Counted from the stretch's first letter, positions 33,136-44,312 are shown. The stretch is 64,000 nt of DNA from Phytophthora sp. 'mugwort' (GCA_033558025.1 JAUCEF010000005.1:4154001-4218000), one strand, 5' to 3'. Made by a program: numbers and translations. Notes: generated by a model not told the origin, from the sequence alone.

Positions 33136-36123
33136 TTACCGCAGGAGACTGTCGAGTTTATTCACGCTGCCCTTCGCGAGTGGTCGATGTGGAGCGTTCA
33201 CGTGCCAGAGCGCTCGAAAAGCCTCATGTGTGTACGCGCCGCGGTTCGCCAAGAGAAACATTTCAAGTTGGGTCTCCGACAAGTTCAGCAATTGGTAGTA
33301 CCGCTTAGCATGCTCCAAACGCGAGGCCGAGGAACAAGATGAAGGCATCGATACCGAGGACGACAGAGACGCGCCGTCACGAGGATACGAGTACAGCGTA
33401 CCCGTGAGTCCTTGACGAAGAGCGCCAATGTTGAGCAGCATCTGCTGGACACCTCCTCGCGTAAATGTACAGTCAGTCATTTGAGCGAGATTGCCGATCA
33501 GCAGGCGGGACAGCAGCGCGTCCACACCATTGAACACAAGCGCCATCTTGTCGCTCGCCAGGTACGGCTGCAGTGCATTCTCGATCGACGACAGGTTCAG
33601 GTTGAGTGTCAGAACGCTGTCTTGAGCCATAGTCGGCTGACCTTCTTCCAGATCAAATCGCTGCGAGACGAGCTGAGTGAGATAGTAACAGCAATGCAGA
33701 CGTACTTCGCGACGCAAGAATAGCAGACATTCGTCAGCTAGAGCACTGCACTGCCAGCTTGCGGCTTGTAGTGCCATCATAAGTGCTGGTGAGGTAACTG
33801 GGGAGTTGGTAGACTTCCCTTCGGCACCCGCTACACGTTGGAGGTGCAACGCGATGAGATCGCAAGCGCTATTAGCGTAGCCAAGCATACCAATTCGCGC
33901 GTTGTCCATAAGCAGACCAGTGGGGCCCTGCATCCATGAATCCGGGTCGTACAGCTCGCTTTCAAGCTCCAGTTCCCTTGCTGCTATCACCTCTTCAGTA
34001 CTCACCGAAGTGGAACCAGTAGTACTTGTCGTGGATCCCGTCGGCTGCACCTTAGAGTGGTGGTAAGGAATCGGACTGCCTTGCTTCGCGCGTTGATAAC
34101 CTTCGTACTCGTGGAAAATGGCGGCCAGGTCAGCGTACGTGACGTTTTTGGTCTGCAATTGCTGGTGATTGAGCGTTTGCTCTCGAATATCGCGCACAAT
34201 CACAGCACATTCTTCCAACCAACTCAGAACGGAAGCTTCGACGACACTCGCTAGGTCGGACGCGTGTATCGGCATGTTGACCATCATCTCGCAAAGGTTT
34301 TCGATGACATGGAGCAAACTGTCGATACTGGGTGGTTGGTAGCTCGTGTCTGAGGGAATGGGGAGTCGACATGTTGTAGTCGGACCCCGCGCCTTCACGG
34401 CTAGGAAGTGCTGAGCCTTGAATTTAACCTTAGGGATCCACTTTTGTGAGATGAAAGTGTTGAAGAATGCTGCGAAGCCCGACGACGACGACGACTTCAC
34501 ACGTGATCGCGAGCTCGTATGGAAGAGCTGCTGGAGATCTCTACCGAAGCGTTCCAGTTCTTCATACACTTCAGGCAAGTGGAAGACGCTCGGTTCACAT
34601 ACGAGTCGACGACGTTTTGCAGTCGGTGAACCTATTTGATTGTCCTCGCTCGTCTGATTCTTGGTTGGTGGCTTGTTCCGACTCAATTTGAACAACTCAC
34701 CGCTGTCAGAAGACGTTGTTGCCGATGGATCGAGGGCTGGAGGTTGCGGCGAGGACGCTCCATCGAGATATTCGCACACCACAGACTACACATATGGCAA
34801 ACAGTTAGGTACTTTTGTGGACGGGCATAAAAGAGATGATTAACTTACCTCGAGTACGCCTGAAATTTTGGTAATGACCTCGAACATGCCGTAGTCCCAA
34901 TTGTCCCCCTCAGCTTCAAAGTAAATGGCGACGAGATAGTGACGTCGAGCAACACGACGCAAGACGGTGAAAAGCAGACGCAAGAACGTGCCAAAGTCGC
35001 TGGAGTGGTCGTGTGTGCCGAAAGAAGCCTCAGTGAACGCATTGGCAAAGGACGTGCTGCTGCTAGTGTTGGAGATGCCCCTACAGAGACGAGAAAGCTC
35101 TGCTACCACTGCATCCAGTTCAGGCTCGATGGAACTCTTGATCGTACCGATGGCTTCTCGCTCGCGATGCAGTCTACAGACAAGAACATGACGGCGTCAG
35201 CAAGGAACGAGCTCACCTCTTAGGCATTAGCGGACCTTTTGACGGCACTGACAGCAGTCTGCAACGCGTTGTTTGTTGGCAATGGAACGACAGCGATACC
35301 GTCGGATTGGCTTCTCCGGTGCTGGCTAGCAGCGTCTGTGTTAGAGCTGGCGAGTTGCAGCATGAGCTTATCGAACTCGTGGTCCAGACAAACGTCGCTG
35401 TTAAGCTCGTTCTCAATTGCTGCTAGCGAGTACTGGTTCGTCCGTGAGGCGATGTTGGAAAAGGCGCATTTGAGGTAGATCGCTCGCTGGAGCTCGTATA
35501 CCAGTCGGTCTTCGATGGTTTGCTTGCACTCCATCAGGTCGTTACGCAGTCCCGTTGTCGCATGGAACGCCACGAGTTGCTCACTAAAAACCAAGCCGAG
35601 TGCACTCGCAAACTCGTCGACTGCATCAAGAAACTTGCGTTGGTTGAGCAGGGCGTCAATTTTGGCCGGTGCGGCCTCAATGCACTCAATGTCATTGATA
35701 ATGTCGATCACTTTCTTGGCCTCGTACTTTTGAAGCAGCAACTCGCGTAGATTTTTGGTCTTGGAGCCCAAAATCGTCCGTCCATCAGCTGCTCGCTTCC
35801 GCACTTCCTGCACTCTGTCCCGCGTTTCTGACAGAAAAAACAATAAAAATTATTGGCGAAAATGACAAATGGAGCTAGTGGGGGATTGTGGAACCTTGTA
35901 ATTGGTTCGAGATGGCAGTGAAGCGAGCAAGACTCGAGTTGAAGTTGACGAAACTCTGGTCGATGACGCCGTCGATTTGGTCGTCGGCCAGGACGCGAAA
36001 CTTTCGCACCTTCTGGAGCTGCTGGTCTCGAAGCTCATCCGTTGCAGCCCCGACAACGTATCGCAGCATGTAGCGCGACGCACTGAACTTTTTGTCGTAG
36101 AAGACGGGGTCGATCACACTCAT
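33136..36123 (-). CDS. exocyst complex subunit Sec8/EXOC4
   Basis: Four exons join in frame (35895-36123, 35236-35827, 34849-35173, 33136-34785) to give 931 aa, near the 950-1000 aa of Sec8. The N-terminal part is the Sec8 exocyst domain: FVNFNSSLARFTAISNQLQ, then TRDRVQEVRKRAADGRTILG, KTKNLRELLLQKYEAKKVID, IECIEAAPAKIDALLNQRKF. The C-terminal helical bundle includes LFLRREVRLHCCYYLTQLVS, MALVFNGVDALLSRLLIGNL, GVQQMLLNIGALRQGLTGTL and LEHAKRYYQLLNLSETQLEM. The exocyst tethers secretory vesicles to the plasma membrane, important for hyphal tip growth. The Ser/Thr-rich linker near 34000-34100 is lineage-specific. It is divergent from the ankyrin gene with a 135-bp shared promoter region. Confidence 0.85.
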
Positions 36124-36258
36124 GACGTGTGGGAGGGCTCTTTCTTCTGTTGTAGTGCAAGTGTTATTATGTTATTAGATCTTTTAGCCCACGTCTTTTC
36201 CCGAAATGGTAGAGCGTCTCTCTATCGATTTTAACTATTTCTAATTAAAATAATTTTC

Positions 36259-36941
36259 ATGAGCGTGTTGAGGAAAATTGAGGATCTGTTTACAGGTACG
36301 AAATGCAGCAGCAGGAGCTCTGATGGAAATGTAGCTTGACACTGATGCTGTTTGCTCTATATAGCCGCGGCAGGAAATGGCGACGTGAAAGAGCTAGTGG
36401 AACTGCTTCAACAGGGCGCGCGAATCAACGACACTGACGTGGGAATGAGCAGAATACTGTACTCGTTAGGAAATACTGATAAATGATGCTGTCGGGGATT
36501 TAAACAGAGAGAGGGATATGCGGCGTTACAAGTAGCAGCGAAGAAAGGTCGGGATGATTGCGTGGCCTTCTTGCTGCAGGCAGGAGCCGATGTGAACCAG
36601 CGAGACGTAAGTTGCAAATGAATCCCCATCCAAGAGGTACAAACTACTACATGTAGAACGAGAACTTTACACTCACCTTTCCAATAGTCCGATGGCTTCA
36701 GTGCACTACATGAAGCAGCTTTCTTGGGTCACGAGAACATCGCACGGATACTATTACGCGACGGAGCCGACAAAAGCTTGGTCAACTCGGTACGTTCTAC
36801 CTGTTCTCCCTTGCACTTCATCGTCTCATTAGCATCCAATAGGAAGGGACCACAGCCTTGGAGCTGGCGGTGCGTCATGGCAACGGCATCATCGCGCACA
36901 TGCTCGCGGACGGCCATTCCGCTGAGCGAGGGTTCTACTAG
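36259..36941 (+). CDS. small ankyrin-repeat protein
   Basis: Five short exons (36259-36295, 36365-36438, 36508-36606, 36688-36789, 36843-36941) join in frame to 136 aa. The sequence is almost wholly ankyrin repeats: AAGNGDVKELVELLQQGARI, GYAALQVAAKKGRDDCVAFL with LQAGADVNQRD, GFSALHEAAFLGHENIARIL with LRDGADKSLVNS, and TTALELAVRHGNGIIAHMLA. The exon borders fall once per repeat. There is no other domain, so it is presumably a cytosolic protein-protein adaptor of unknown partner. Only 71 bp separate it from the next gene. Confidence 0.8.
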
Positions 36942-37012
36942 AGGGGGTTACACTTTCACTTGAATAAAGTATCCATCCAGTTGGTGTTTCGCTGGTGTAC
37001 GCAACGTAGCCC

Positions 37013-38299
37013 ATGACCGACGAGCCCACGAGCTGGCGCTATTGCCTACACCTTGCCTACTACGGGACGGGCTTTGTGGGGTGGCAGCGACAGCAACAAG
37101 AGGCGAAAAGCAGCTCAGGCCACGACAGTGTCCAGGAAGTGGTGGAAGCCGCCGTAACGGAGACTTTGGGGGCCGCTCCACGAGTCAACGTCACTGGAGT
37201 CAGTCGCACAGACGCAGGCACCCACGCACTCTACGTAGGGGCCTCAAGAGAGGAAATTGTCGGGCTTTTGGATCGAACTGTAAACTAAAACGTGTATCTA
37301 CGTAGCAATATGGCTTTATCCGACTCAAGTCAGAGCTGCCTATGTCCATGGATGAACTGAAGGACCGAGTTAATGCCAAGTAAGTTGAACGAAGAGGGGC
37401 GGTGCGAATGGAGATGATGGCTGATGAGTGCTGTTGTGGTAGGCTGGGGAAAGGCCGAGTGGTGGTGCTGAGAGTGACGGTGCCGACGGCGGGTCCAGCG
37501 CGGATTCGGTCGCGCTACAAGAAGTACGTTTACTACTTGCAACAAGGACATCGGCCGGATTTGGAGCTAGGGAAGTACTCGTGGTTTCTTGGGAGAAGAC
37601 TCGACATCCAGCGGATTCGTGACGCGTTGAAGTGAGTTGGGATACTTGACGTGACAGCGATGGAGTGAGGCTGACGGGGTCTGACGCACAGATTTCTGGA
37701 AGGCACACACGACTTTCGGCCATTCTCGCAGGGATTACTGAAGCAACAGTACGAAGAGATGAAGACAGTGCGCACCATTATCTCTACCAAGGTCATCGTT
37801 CGACGGTCTGTCTATCTTGTTTTTGTTTTGTGGTTCATATGAGCAAGATAGGGGGACACTGACGTTGTCCATGTACTGTAGCAATGTCAACTTCTCACTG
37901 GATCCTAGTGTGAGCGGTAGCGGCGAGGTTGTTGACGCTTCAGAAATGTATCATGAATCAAGCCGCACTATTGCTTCCAAGAACCACAACTCGGACGACA
38001 GCAAGGCTGTAGTCACTGGCGAGCACAAGAAGCGGAAGGTTGAGCCAGCAAAAGGAGGCACACCGGTGCACTTTGTATGCGTTGAGCTTGTTGCCAACGG
38101 GTTCTTGCGGCACATGGTACGACGCATCATCGGAACGTTGCGGCCGATAGGCGAAGGTACCCAGCCACCATCCCGAATGCAGCAGGTAATCGCTGGTGAA
38201 GTCCCTCCTGGTCCATCTGCACCCACAAAAGCTCTCTGGTTGCATCGTACTTGGCTGACACAAGACGAGTACGACGCAGACTGCGCAGCAGAAGAGTAA
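37013..38299 (+). CDS. TruA-family tRNA pseudouridine synthase
   Basis: Five exons (37013-37234, 37306-37379, 37443-37631, 37692-37805, 37882-38299) join in frame to 338 aa. Family marks are YYGTGFVGWQRQQQEA at the N-terminus, the catalytic Asp in GVSRTDAGTHAL, SRYKKYVYYL, FLEGTHDFRPFS, and the late GFLRHMVRRIIGTL motif. TruA enzymes isomerise uridines in or near the tRNA anticodon arm. A charged Ser/Lys-rich insertion (SKNHNSDDSKAVVTGEHKKR) precedes the last motif and could hold a nuclear signal. It is the last host gene before the Polinton; the left element end must lie between its stop and 38422. Confidence 0.83.
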
Positions 38300-38421
38300 C
38301 GTTAGAGGCAACTGGTAGCGACCGAAGTAGTAATACTTGGAACATTACGCCGGCAGTTTTTTTACTTTCCGTAATTTACCAGCGAGAATAATCCTGGAAC
38401 CTTCTTTCGGACCAGGTGCTA

Positions 38422-38491
38422 TTTTGACGACGCAACCACCTGAGAGCGAAAGCCACGTCTTTGGGGTCTTAGGGTAGTTTCAGAACCGCTT
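38422..38491 (+). repeat. Polinton left terminal inverted repeat (part)
   Basis: Begins ttttgacgacgcaacc, then acctgagagcgaa, ending gtttcag-a-ccgct. It matches the reverse complement of the window end with about 10 substitutions and one 8-bp gap. The true terminus may lie up to about 120 bp further left, since the right copy runs off the window. Confidence 0.75.
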
Positions 38492-38695
38492 GACCGACAA
38501 CATCCAAACTATATTGATAAAACAATAGATAGTTTTTTATTATCTTCTCTTAGCCACCAATCAGGAATAAGAAATCAGTCAGCGCCGCCAACTATGCTTT
38601 AGATCGCAAGCTTTGAGTTCTGCGATATGGTTAGATGGGAACTTGTCGAAGCTTGTAGTTGCCACACTGGATGGCTATGAGTTCACACTGGATGA

Positions 38696-39577
38696 CTATG
38701 AGTTCTCACGCTTGGCTAAGAACTTCTGTCGAGAGCGCTCAGCACGGTGCCATTCGACATGAGCAGCACATGCACCAGGCGATCGGAATCGCTTGCTGCA
38801 TCTTGGATAGGGACACACCAGATCAACTTCATCTTCTGACGACGAACCCGAATCCTGGTTCAACACCATCTCCAGATCAGTGCTAACAAGAGTGAAACCA
38901 GGAAGAACGTCGCCACCGTCAAGATCTCTCCACGCAGTGTTGTCAGAGCATTGTACGTCTCCATTGTCGTCGAGATAGTACTCATACATCCGCTGAAAGT
39001 CTGGGCGTGGGTCGATCAGCCAACCCAACTGGACGCCGTGCTGGAAATATTCATTTCGCATCTTTCGATCAAGAGCGCTGCGTTGAGAGCCTCGACCAGA
39101 GAGCTTATCAATCTCAACAACAAAGATGGGAACAAAGGGATCGCCACGATACGTCCACATCTGTTCACGAGTCAAATTCCTGTCATCATCTCGCGGTGTG
39201 TATGCCACGTCGGGCATTCTCACGTTGGGCCCTCCGGGACGCTGCTCCAGAATGAACGCCCCTTGCGAGGTTGTCACTCTGCCTCCTTTTCCAGACCACG
39301 TCGCCCATTCATCCAAAACTCTCGCGATCTTGGCCGCCACCTTCTCGTTGCCATATACGACCATTCGAAAGGGGATGAAGCGACCTTCGTCGATGAAGAA
39401 CGCCGGCTGCTCGCCAAAAACGGGGTTCACCAGTGGACCGAGCTTCTTCACGTGATGATTCAACTGCTTCAGCTCCACTCCAGGATAGTCCTTGACGTAG
39501 CACAAAGTCGTCTTCGTTTCCAAGTCGCGCACGAGTCGCGTAAGGACGTCTTCGTGAGGTTTTTGCTTGTCCGCCAT
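38696..39577 (-). CDS. Uma2-like PD-(D/E)XK nuclease fused to a C2H2 zinc finger
   Basis: 293 aa, single exon (MADKQKPHEDVLTRLVRDLE). The middle carries the Uma2 (DUF820) restriction-endonuclease-like pattern: NVRMPDVAYTPR (Asp), then PFVPIFVVEIDKLSG (Glu), then DRKMRNEYFQHGVQLGWLID (Lys and GV-x-x-x-WLIDP). Near residues 256-278 a C2H2 finger follows (CPYPRCSKRFRSPGACAAHV then EWH), preceded by an acidic Ser/Glu linker (SGSSSEDEVDLV). Uma2 domains are common in bacteria; fused to a finger and inside a Polinton this looks like cargo, possibly a sequence-guided nuclease, though no activity is shown. G+C is visibly higher than in the capsid genes, suggesting separate acquisition. Confidence 0.65.
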   Translation of the reverse strand: MADKQKPHEDVLTRLVRDLETKTTLCYVKDYPGVELKQLNHHVKKLGPLVNPVFGEQPAFFIDEGRFIPFRMVVYGNEKVAAKIARVLDEWATWSGKGGRVTTSQGAFILEQRPGGPNVRMPDVAYTPRDDDRNLTREQMWTYRGDPFVPIFVVEIDKLSGRGSQRSALDRKMRNEYFQHGVQLGWLIDPRPDFQRMYEYYLDDNGDVQCSDNTAWRDLDGGDVLPGFTLVSTDLEMVLNQDSGSSSEDEVDLVCPYPRCSKRFRSPGACAAHVEWHRAERSRQKFLAKRENS

Positions 39578-39947
39578 CGCTGCTCTTTCTCACTGGTTGC
39601 TTTTCGACCGAGTTGCTTTTCGACCAAGAAATTACACGATGTGGTCCACACTTTTTAAGGTCGGTAGTCGTCGGACTTTCGGGTGATTTTCAAGTTTGGA
39701 GGAGGCTGACAAAAATGTGGAGCCAAGGCCTCATTGCAGAGAGCAAGCGACAAGCTTAATGCGGCAAAGGATGCCGGAGCTGTTTGAAAAGCGTGGCATA
39801 CTGTTCGCCGTAAGACCGCAGGAGTGCAAGCGATATGTAGATTAGTAATACGCTTCGAAATAGGCATACAAAGTAATGAATGCGGAGCTTTGCCTTCTAT
39901 TTTATAATATTTTATTCCTGATAAATATAAAGTTAGTAATATAGTAA
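39578..39947. other. non-coding gap in Polinton
   Basis: No gene recognised. The left part should contain the promoter of the Uma2-like gene; the right part becomes A+T-rich before the small basic frame. Confidence 0.4.
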
Positions 39948-40163
39948 GATGGCGTACTCACTGAACAATACGAACTTAACAAAGAGCGAATCAAAGCCGC
40001 TCAAAAGCGGTACTATCTAAAAACAAGGGAAACGCGACTGGCTAAGCAGCGAGAATATGATGAGAAGAATCGCGAAGAAATTCGTGCCCGTAAGAAGAAG
40101 AATTACTTAAGTAAATCAGAACTTAGCCAAAGCGAACTTAACCAAAGCGAACTTACTAATTAA
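39948..40163 (+). pseudogene. small basic charged protein, start codon out of frame
   Basis: An open frame from just after a TAA (39945) to TAA 40161-40163 encodes a highly charged peptide (ERIKAAQKRYYLKTRETRLA, REYDEKNREEIRARKKKNYL) ending in a short repeat, SELSQSELNQSEL. No ATG is in frame; the only nearby ATG (39949) is one frame off, suggesting a one-base change near the start. Family unknown; it may be a DNA-binding accessory protein. Confidence 0.4.
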
Positions 40164-40277
40164 TTTTTTTTCTCAGATATAAAGTCAGCCCCAATATAAA
40201 GTCGATCCTGATACAAGGTCCGATAATTATAAAGTCGATTCTCACCAGCTTAATATCGACAAAGATATATAGGCAAT

Positions 40278-43200
40278 ATGTTTGCATACGAACTCGCAGG
40301 ATTAAAGAGATTAAATATCCAAGCTGTCAAATGGGGTAGCAGCTACAGGGTTAAGGTTCGAGGTAGAACTGGTAAGATGGTATATGTTAGCAACATTTCA
40401 CGTTCAATGAACAAGAAATTGGTGGCTAAGCAGTACAATGTTTCAGTTGAAACCCTTGAGAAGCATATGTCGCCTGACTATAAGGCTGATCCCAAGTACC
40501 GTTTTTACACTGGTAATCACATGGAATCACACCTATATGAGGGTATCGAGGCTACTGATTTCTACGATAAGCTCGAGAACGTTCTTTCGACCCAGGCAAG
40601 TGCTTTTAAGGTAAATATTGCTCTTGGGTACGAACTTGTGAGCAAGACTGATCCTGATGACACTCGCTACTTCTACCCGAATCTCGCTAACACTTATGTA
40701 TTCAATAAGCCTGTCGCAATCAACAGCAAGGCGGATATTCGAAAGAAGGTGATTTCGGAAATTCGGTCTATGGAGTTGGCTGACAAGCTGAACTACCCCA
40801 GCTCCGGATATAAGCTTAAGGCGATCACTGCATTCAAGATTTTTGTCTATCATCGCGACCATGCTCTTGGGGATAGCGATGCTGTTATTCCTAAGGTTAT
40901 CCGCGAAAACAAGCATGTAATCAACTTCCCTAAGACCAAGAACAAGTGCGTCTTCCACTGCATCGCCTGGCACACATTCCAGAGCGCTAAGAAGGATCCT
41001 CGCAGAATTCAGGCTCAAGTGAAGGAGGCATTCAAGCGCTACTGCTATTTCAAGGGGGTTAATTATACGTTGAGCCTATTTAGAATCTTCAAGCCTATTG
41101 ACCTACTACAGCTCGATGAGATTGAGGACTGCTTCCAACTCGGTATTAACGTATATAGCATGGATGTAGCTACCGGAAATGTGGAATGCATTCGTAGGTC
41201 GGACAAGGGGTATGAAGCGATGGATATTCTATCACACGAGAATCACTCTCTCTACATCAAGAGCATCGATATGCTTCAGTCTAAGTATCAGTGCCCCAAG
41301 TGTGAAATGATTTTCGTGAGTGGTGAAAGACTTAAAAATCACAAGAAAAATCAGTGCGAGCTTGTTAATATTGAGAGCTTCCCCGCTGAGCCAACTATCT
41401 ACAAGCCAGCTCCTAACGCCATTCGATCACTGCTTACAAAGTATTCCATTAAAGATGCTAACCAGTACATCGACCACTTCATTGTTTATGACTTTGAGGC
41501 AATCCTTAAGCCTACGGCGACTCAGCACGGGGAGAATACTGTCTTCACGAGCGAACACATTCCGGTGTCTGTATCCGTAGCTGATAGCTTAACCGAGGAG
41601 GTGCGCTGTTTTGTAAATGACGATCCAAAGATGTTGCTTATGGATATGTTTAAATACATTGGTGATGTATCGGTGAAGATCCAACAGTACAATGTCGATA
41701 AGTATAAGTCGCTTCTGCAAAAAATCATCAATGCCCACGATCTGACAGGTATGGAAATTCCAGGCGTCAAGCTTGGTAAAAAGTACAAGATGTCTGATGT
41801 GGAGAGTTGGATTAAAGAAGGGAAGTATGATAGCTTCTTTCACTTCCATAGCAGTCTTGGCTTTGGTAAGCAGAGGTCCGACTACGGAAGACTTAAACAG
41901 CAGATTGATCAGGTACCAGTATTCGGCTTCAATTCGGGTCGATACGATATCAACTTGATTAAGAGCGACTTATTCACCATCATTGGTACTGACAACATCA
42001 AATCTGTTATCAAGAACCCCAGCTACATGTACATCGCTACATCGAACATGAAAATGCTCGATATTAGCAACTATGTACCAGCTGGTACCAGCTACGATAA
42101 GTATCTTACGACATATCTCGGTGGCTGCAAATGTGATGACAAAATTAGATGTGTCTGTGGTCTTGGCAAGGGTCTTTTCCCGTATGAGTACATCACCGCG
42201 TTCAATGTACTCAACCAGACTACTATCCCGCCTAAGTCAGCTTTTGACAGCAAGCTCCGTGGAACAAGCATCACCGATGATGACTACGAGCGAGTGAAGT
42301 TCGTGTGGGGGTACTATGAGATGAAATCCATCAAGGACCTACTGGTATGGTACAACAATCTCGATGTACTTCCATTTATAAAGGCTATCAAAGCCCAGCG
42401 CGAGCTATTCATGCGTTTCGATCTGGATATGTTTGCAGATGGAGTGTCGCTACCTGGACTTAGTGAAAAGGTTATGTATCAGACCTGCTTCAACAATCTC
42501 CAATACCCGGATAAGACACCTGCTAACGCATTCCAATTCCCACCCCAGCGCATGGGCGGCTACAAGAGTCAGGATGCTAAGGCAAAGCGTGAATTTGGTA
42601 TGACACTTGATCACTTGGATACATTGCTGCAAAAGCAAAAGTATCTGTGTGGTTTATGCTACTGTCAGCTGACCGTCGATACCGCTTCAGCAGACCGTAT
42701 CAACAACAAGCTTGGACACATCGATGGCAACATATTGGTTAGCTGTATCAAGTGCAACACCGCTCGTAAGGACATGTCGCTCAAGGGATTCCGCTATAAG
42801 AAGTTGCTTGAGTTCAACTCGGACAGATTGGTGTATAGCATTGATAAGGAGGAAAAGGACATCTACGCTATGATGAAGGCCAACATTGCTGGAGGCCCAT
42901 CTATTATCTTTAATCGCTACGTTAAGCGCAATGAGACAAATATTCGCGGAGGTAAGCTCTGTAAGAAAATTATCGGATACGATGCTAACGCTCTGTACCT
43001 ATGGGCACTTGGTAATGAGATGCCATGCGGACGATTGACTACGATCGAGGCTTATGATGGCATTGTCGAGGACATCGTTGCTGATAAGATTTTCGGATTC
43101 CTTGAATGCGATATTCAAACTCCAGACCATCTTAAAGACTACTTCAGTGAGATGACCCCAATTTTCAAAAACACGCTAATCGATTGTGCTGATGAGAGTG

Positions 43201-44264
43201 TCATTGGTCATCACATGTACAAGTACAACGAGGCACGTAAGCAAAGCCGAGCAAAACCAGCTCGTATGCTTATAGGTAGCTACTTTGGTGAAAAGATTCT
43301 CATATACGCACCTTTGCTTAAATGGTATCTTTCCCACGGTTTGGAGATCACCAAGACTTACTGCTTTATTAAGGCCAGCTCTCACAAGGCTTTTGATCCT
43401 TTTATGGAGGCTGTATCAAACGCTCGACGAGAGGTTGCTGTTGATAAGTCGAAGGCGATGATTGCTGAGATGATGAAACTTGTAGGCAACAGTGCTTTTG
43501 GTCGATCTGGAATGGATATGAGCAAGCACAAAGAGGTCAAGTATGAGTCGAACGACAAAGCTATTAAGAGCAAAATCGAACACTTTACGTTCCACGGGTT
43601 GGAGGAGCTTAATGATTCTTGTGAGATTACGATGAAAAAGCGCCGCCTCAACAACAAGAACCCGATCCATTTATCGATTGCTATCTATCAGCTCGCTAAG
43701 CTACGCATGCTTCAGTTTTACTATGACTGTATCGACTTTTACTTCGATCGTTCAGACTTTCAATATCAGGAGATGGACACGGATAGTGGCTATATCGCGT
43801 TCAGCTGCGATAACCCATTCAAAGAATGCATCAAGCCTAAACTACGTGATCACTTCGATGAGCATAAGTATGAGTGGTTCCCGCGAGACTACAACGCTGA
43901 GGTAGCCAAGTTCGACCGCCGCACGCCTGGTCTATTCAAGGAAGAGTGGCGAGGTGATGCAATGGTCTCATTATCCTCTAAGAACTACATCTGCTACCTA
44001 CCGGACGAGGAGCACAAGGTCAAAGTCAGTGCTAAGGGTATACAGCAGGGGCGTGGTCGCAATATTGATGTACTTAACCCAGATGGTTTCGAGACAGTTG
44101 TACGGGACCGCATCACACTTCGGGGTACTAACAAGGGTTTCAGACTATCGAAAGAAACCAAATCGATCATTACCTATACTCAAACCAAAACAGCGCTCAA
44201 TTACTACTATGATAAGCGCCAGGTAATGTCGGACGGTATTTCAACGATTCCGCTGAATGTCTAA
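40278..44264 (+). CDS. protein-primed family B DNA polymerase of Polinton, with embedded HNH-like motif
   Basis: 1328 aa, intact. The N-terminal Polinton region includes KNKCVFHCIAWHTF (about 215-230) and a zinc finger, CPKCEMIFVSGERLKNH (about 340). Exonuclease motifs: Exo I VYDFEAIL (about 403), Exo II FGFNSGRYDINLI (about 550), Exo III WYNNLDVLPF (about 692). Polymerase motifs: A GYDANALYLWAL (about 900), B-like KLVGNSAFGRSGM (about 1072), C MDTDSGYIAF (about 1165), then TPGLFKEEWRGD. Between Exo III and motif A (about 785-830) lies an HNH/Endo VII-like zinc motif: CGLCYCQL, DRINNKLGHIDGNILVSCIK, CNTARKDM. It would replicate the element from protein-primed ends. The start ATG 40278 has a tatatagg 5 bp upstream. 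Confidence 0.93.
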   Translation: MFAYELAGLKRLNIQAVKWGSSYRVKVRGRTGKMVYVSNISRSMNKKLVAKQYNVSVETLEKHMSPDYKADPKYRFYTGNHMESHLYEGIEATDFYDKLENVLSTQASAFKVNIALGYELVSKTDPDDTRYFYPNLANTYVFNKPVAINSKADIRKKVISEIRSMELADKLNYPSSGYKLKAITAFKIFVYHRDHALGDSDAVIPKVIRENKHVINFPKTKNKCVFHCIAWHTFQSAKKDPRRIQAQVKEAFKRYCYFKGVNYTLSLFRIFKPIDLLQLDEIEDCFQLGINVYSMDVATGNVECIRRSDKGYEAMDILSHENHSLYIKSIDMLQSKYQCPKCEMIFVSGERLKNHKKNQCELVNIESFPAEPTIYKPAPNAIRSLLTKYSIKDANQYIDHFIVYDFEAILKPTATQHGENTVFTSEHIPVSVSVADSLTEEVRCFVNDDPKMLLMDMFKYIGDVSVKIQQYNVDKYKSLLQKIINAHDLTGMEIPGVKLGKKYKMSDVESWIKEGKYDSFFHFHSSLGFGKQRSDYGRLKQQIDQVPVFGFNSGRYDINLIKSDLFTIIGTDNIKSVIKNPSYMYIATSNMKMLDISNYVPAGTSYDKYLTTYLGGCKCDDKIRCVCGLGKGLFPYEYITAFNVLNQTTIPPKSAFDSKLRGTSITDDDYERVKFVWGYYEMKSIKDLLVWYNNLDVLPFIKAIKAQRELFMRFDLDMFADGVSLPGLSEKVMYQTCFNNLQYPDKTPANAFQFPPQRMGGYKSQDAKAKREFGMTLDHLDTLLQKQKYLCGLCYCQLTVDTASADRINNKLGHIDGNILVSCIKCNTARKDMSLKGFRYKKLLEFNSDRLVYSIDKEEKDIYAMMKANIAGGPSIIFNRYVKRNETNIRGGKLCKKIIGYDANALYLWALGNEMPCGRLTTIEAYDGIVEDIVADKIFGFLECDIQTPDHLKDYFSEMTPIFKNTLIDCADESVIGHHMYKYNEARKQSRAKPARMLIGSYFGEKILIYAPLLKWYLSHGLEITKTYCFIKASSHKAFDPFMEAVSNARREVAVDKSKAMIAEMMKLVGNSAFGRSGMDMSKHKEVKYESNDKAIKSKIEHFTFHGLEELNDSCEITMKKRRLNNKNPIHLSIAIYQLAKLRMLQFYYDCIDFYFDRSDFQYQEMDTDSGYIAFSCDNPFKECIKPKLRDHFDEHKYEWFPRDYNAEVAKFDRRTPGLFKEEWRGDAMVSLSSKNYICYLPDEEHKVKVSAKGIQQGRGRNIDVLNPDGFETVVRDRITLRGTNKGFRLSKETKSIITYTQTKTALNYYYDKRQVMSDGISTIPLNV

Positions 44265-44312
44265 GGGGATATATCGAACTGATGCTTATGTTTTTCCTCT
44301 AAATATAGGATC

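Noticed and set aside
38422..38500. Reading this block as a host 3' UTR feature of the pseudouridine synthase
   Set aside because: It matches the reverse complement of the window end, next to the last Polinton gene, over about 70 bp, so a terminal inverted repeat explains it better.
41522..41849. Minus-strand frames opposite the Polinton polymerase
   Set aside because: Short shadows of a conserved plus-strand gene with all polymerase motifs.
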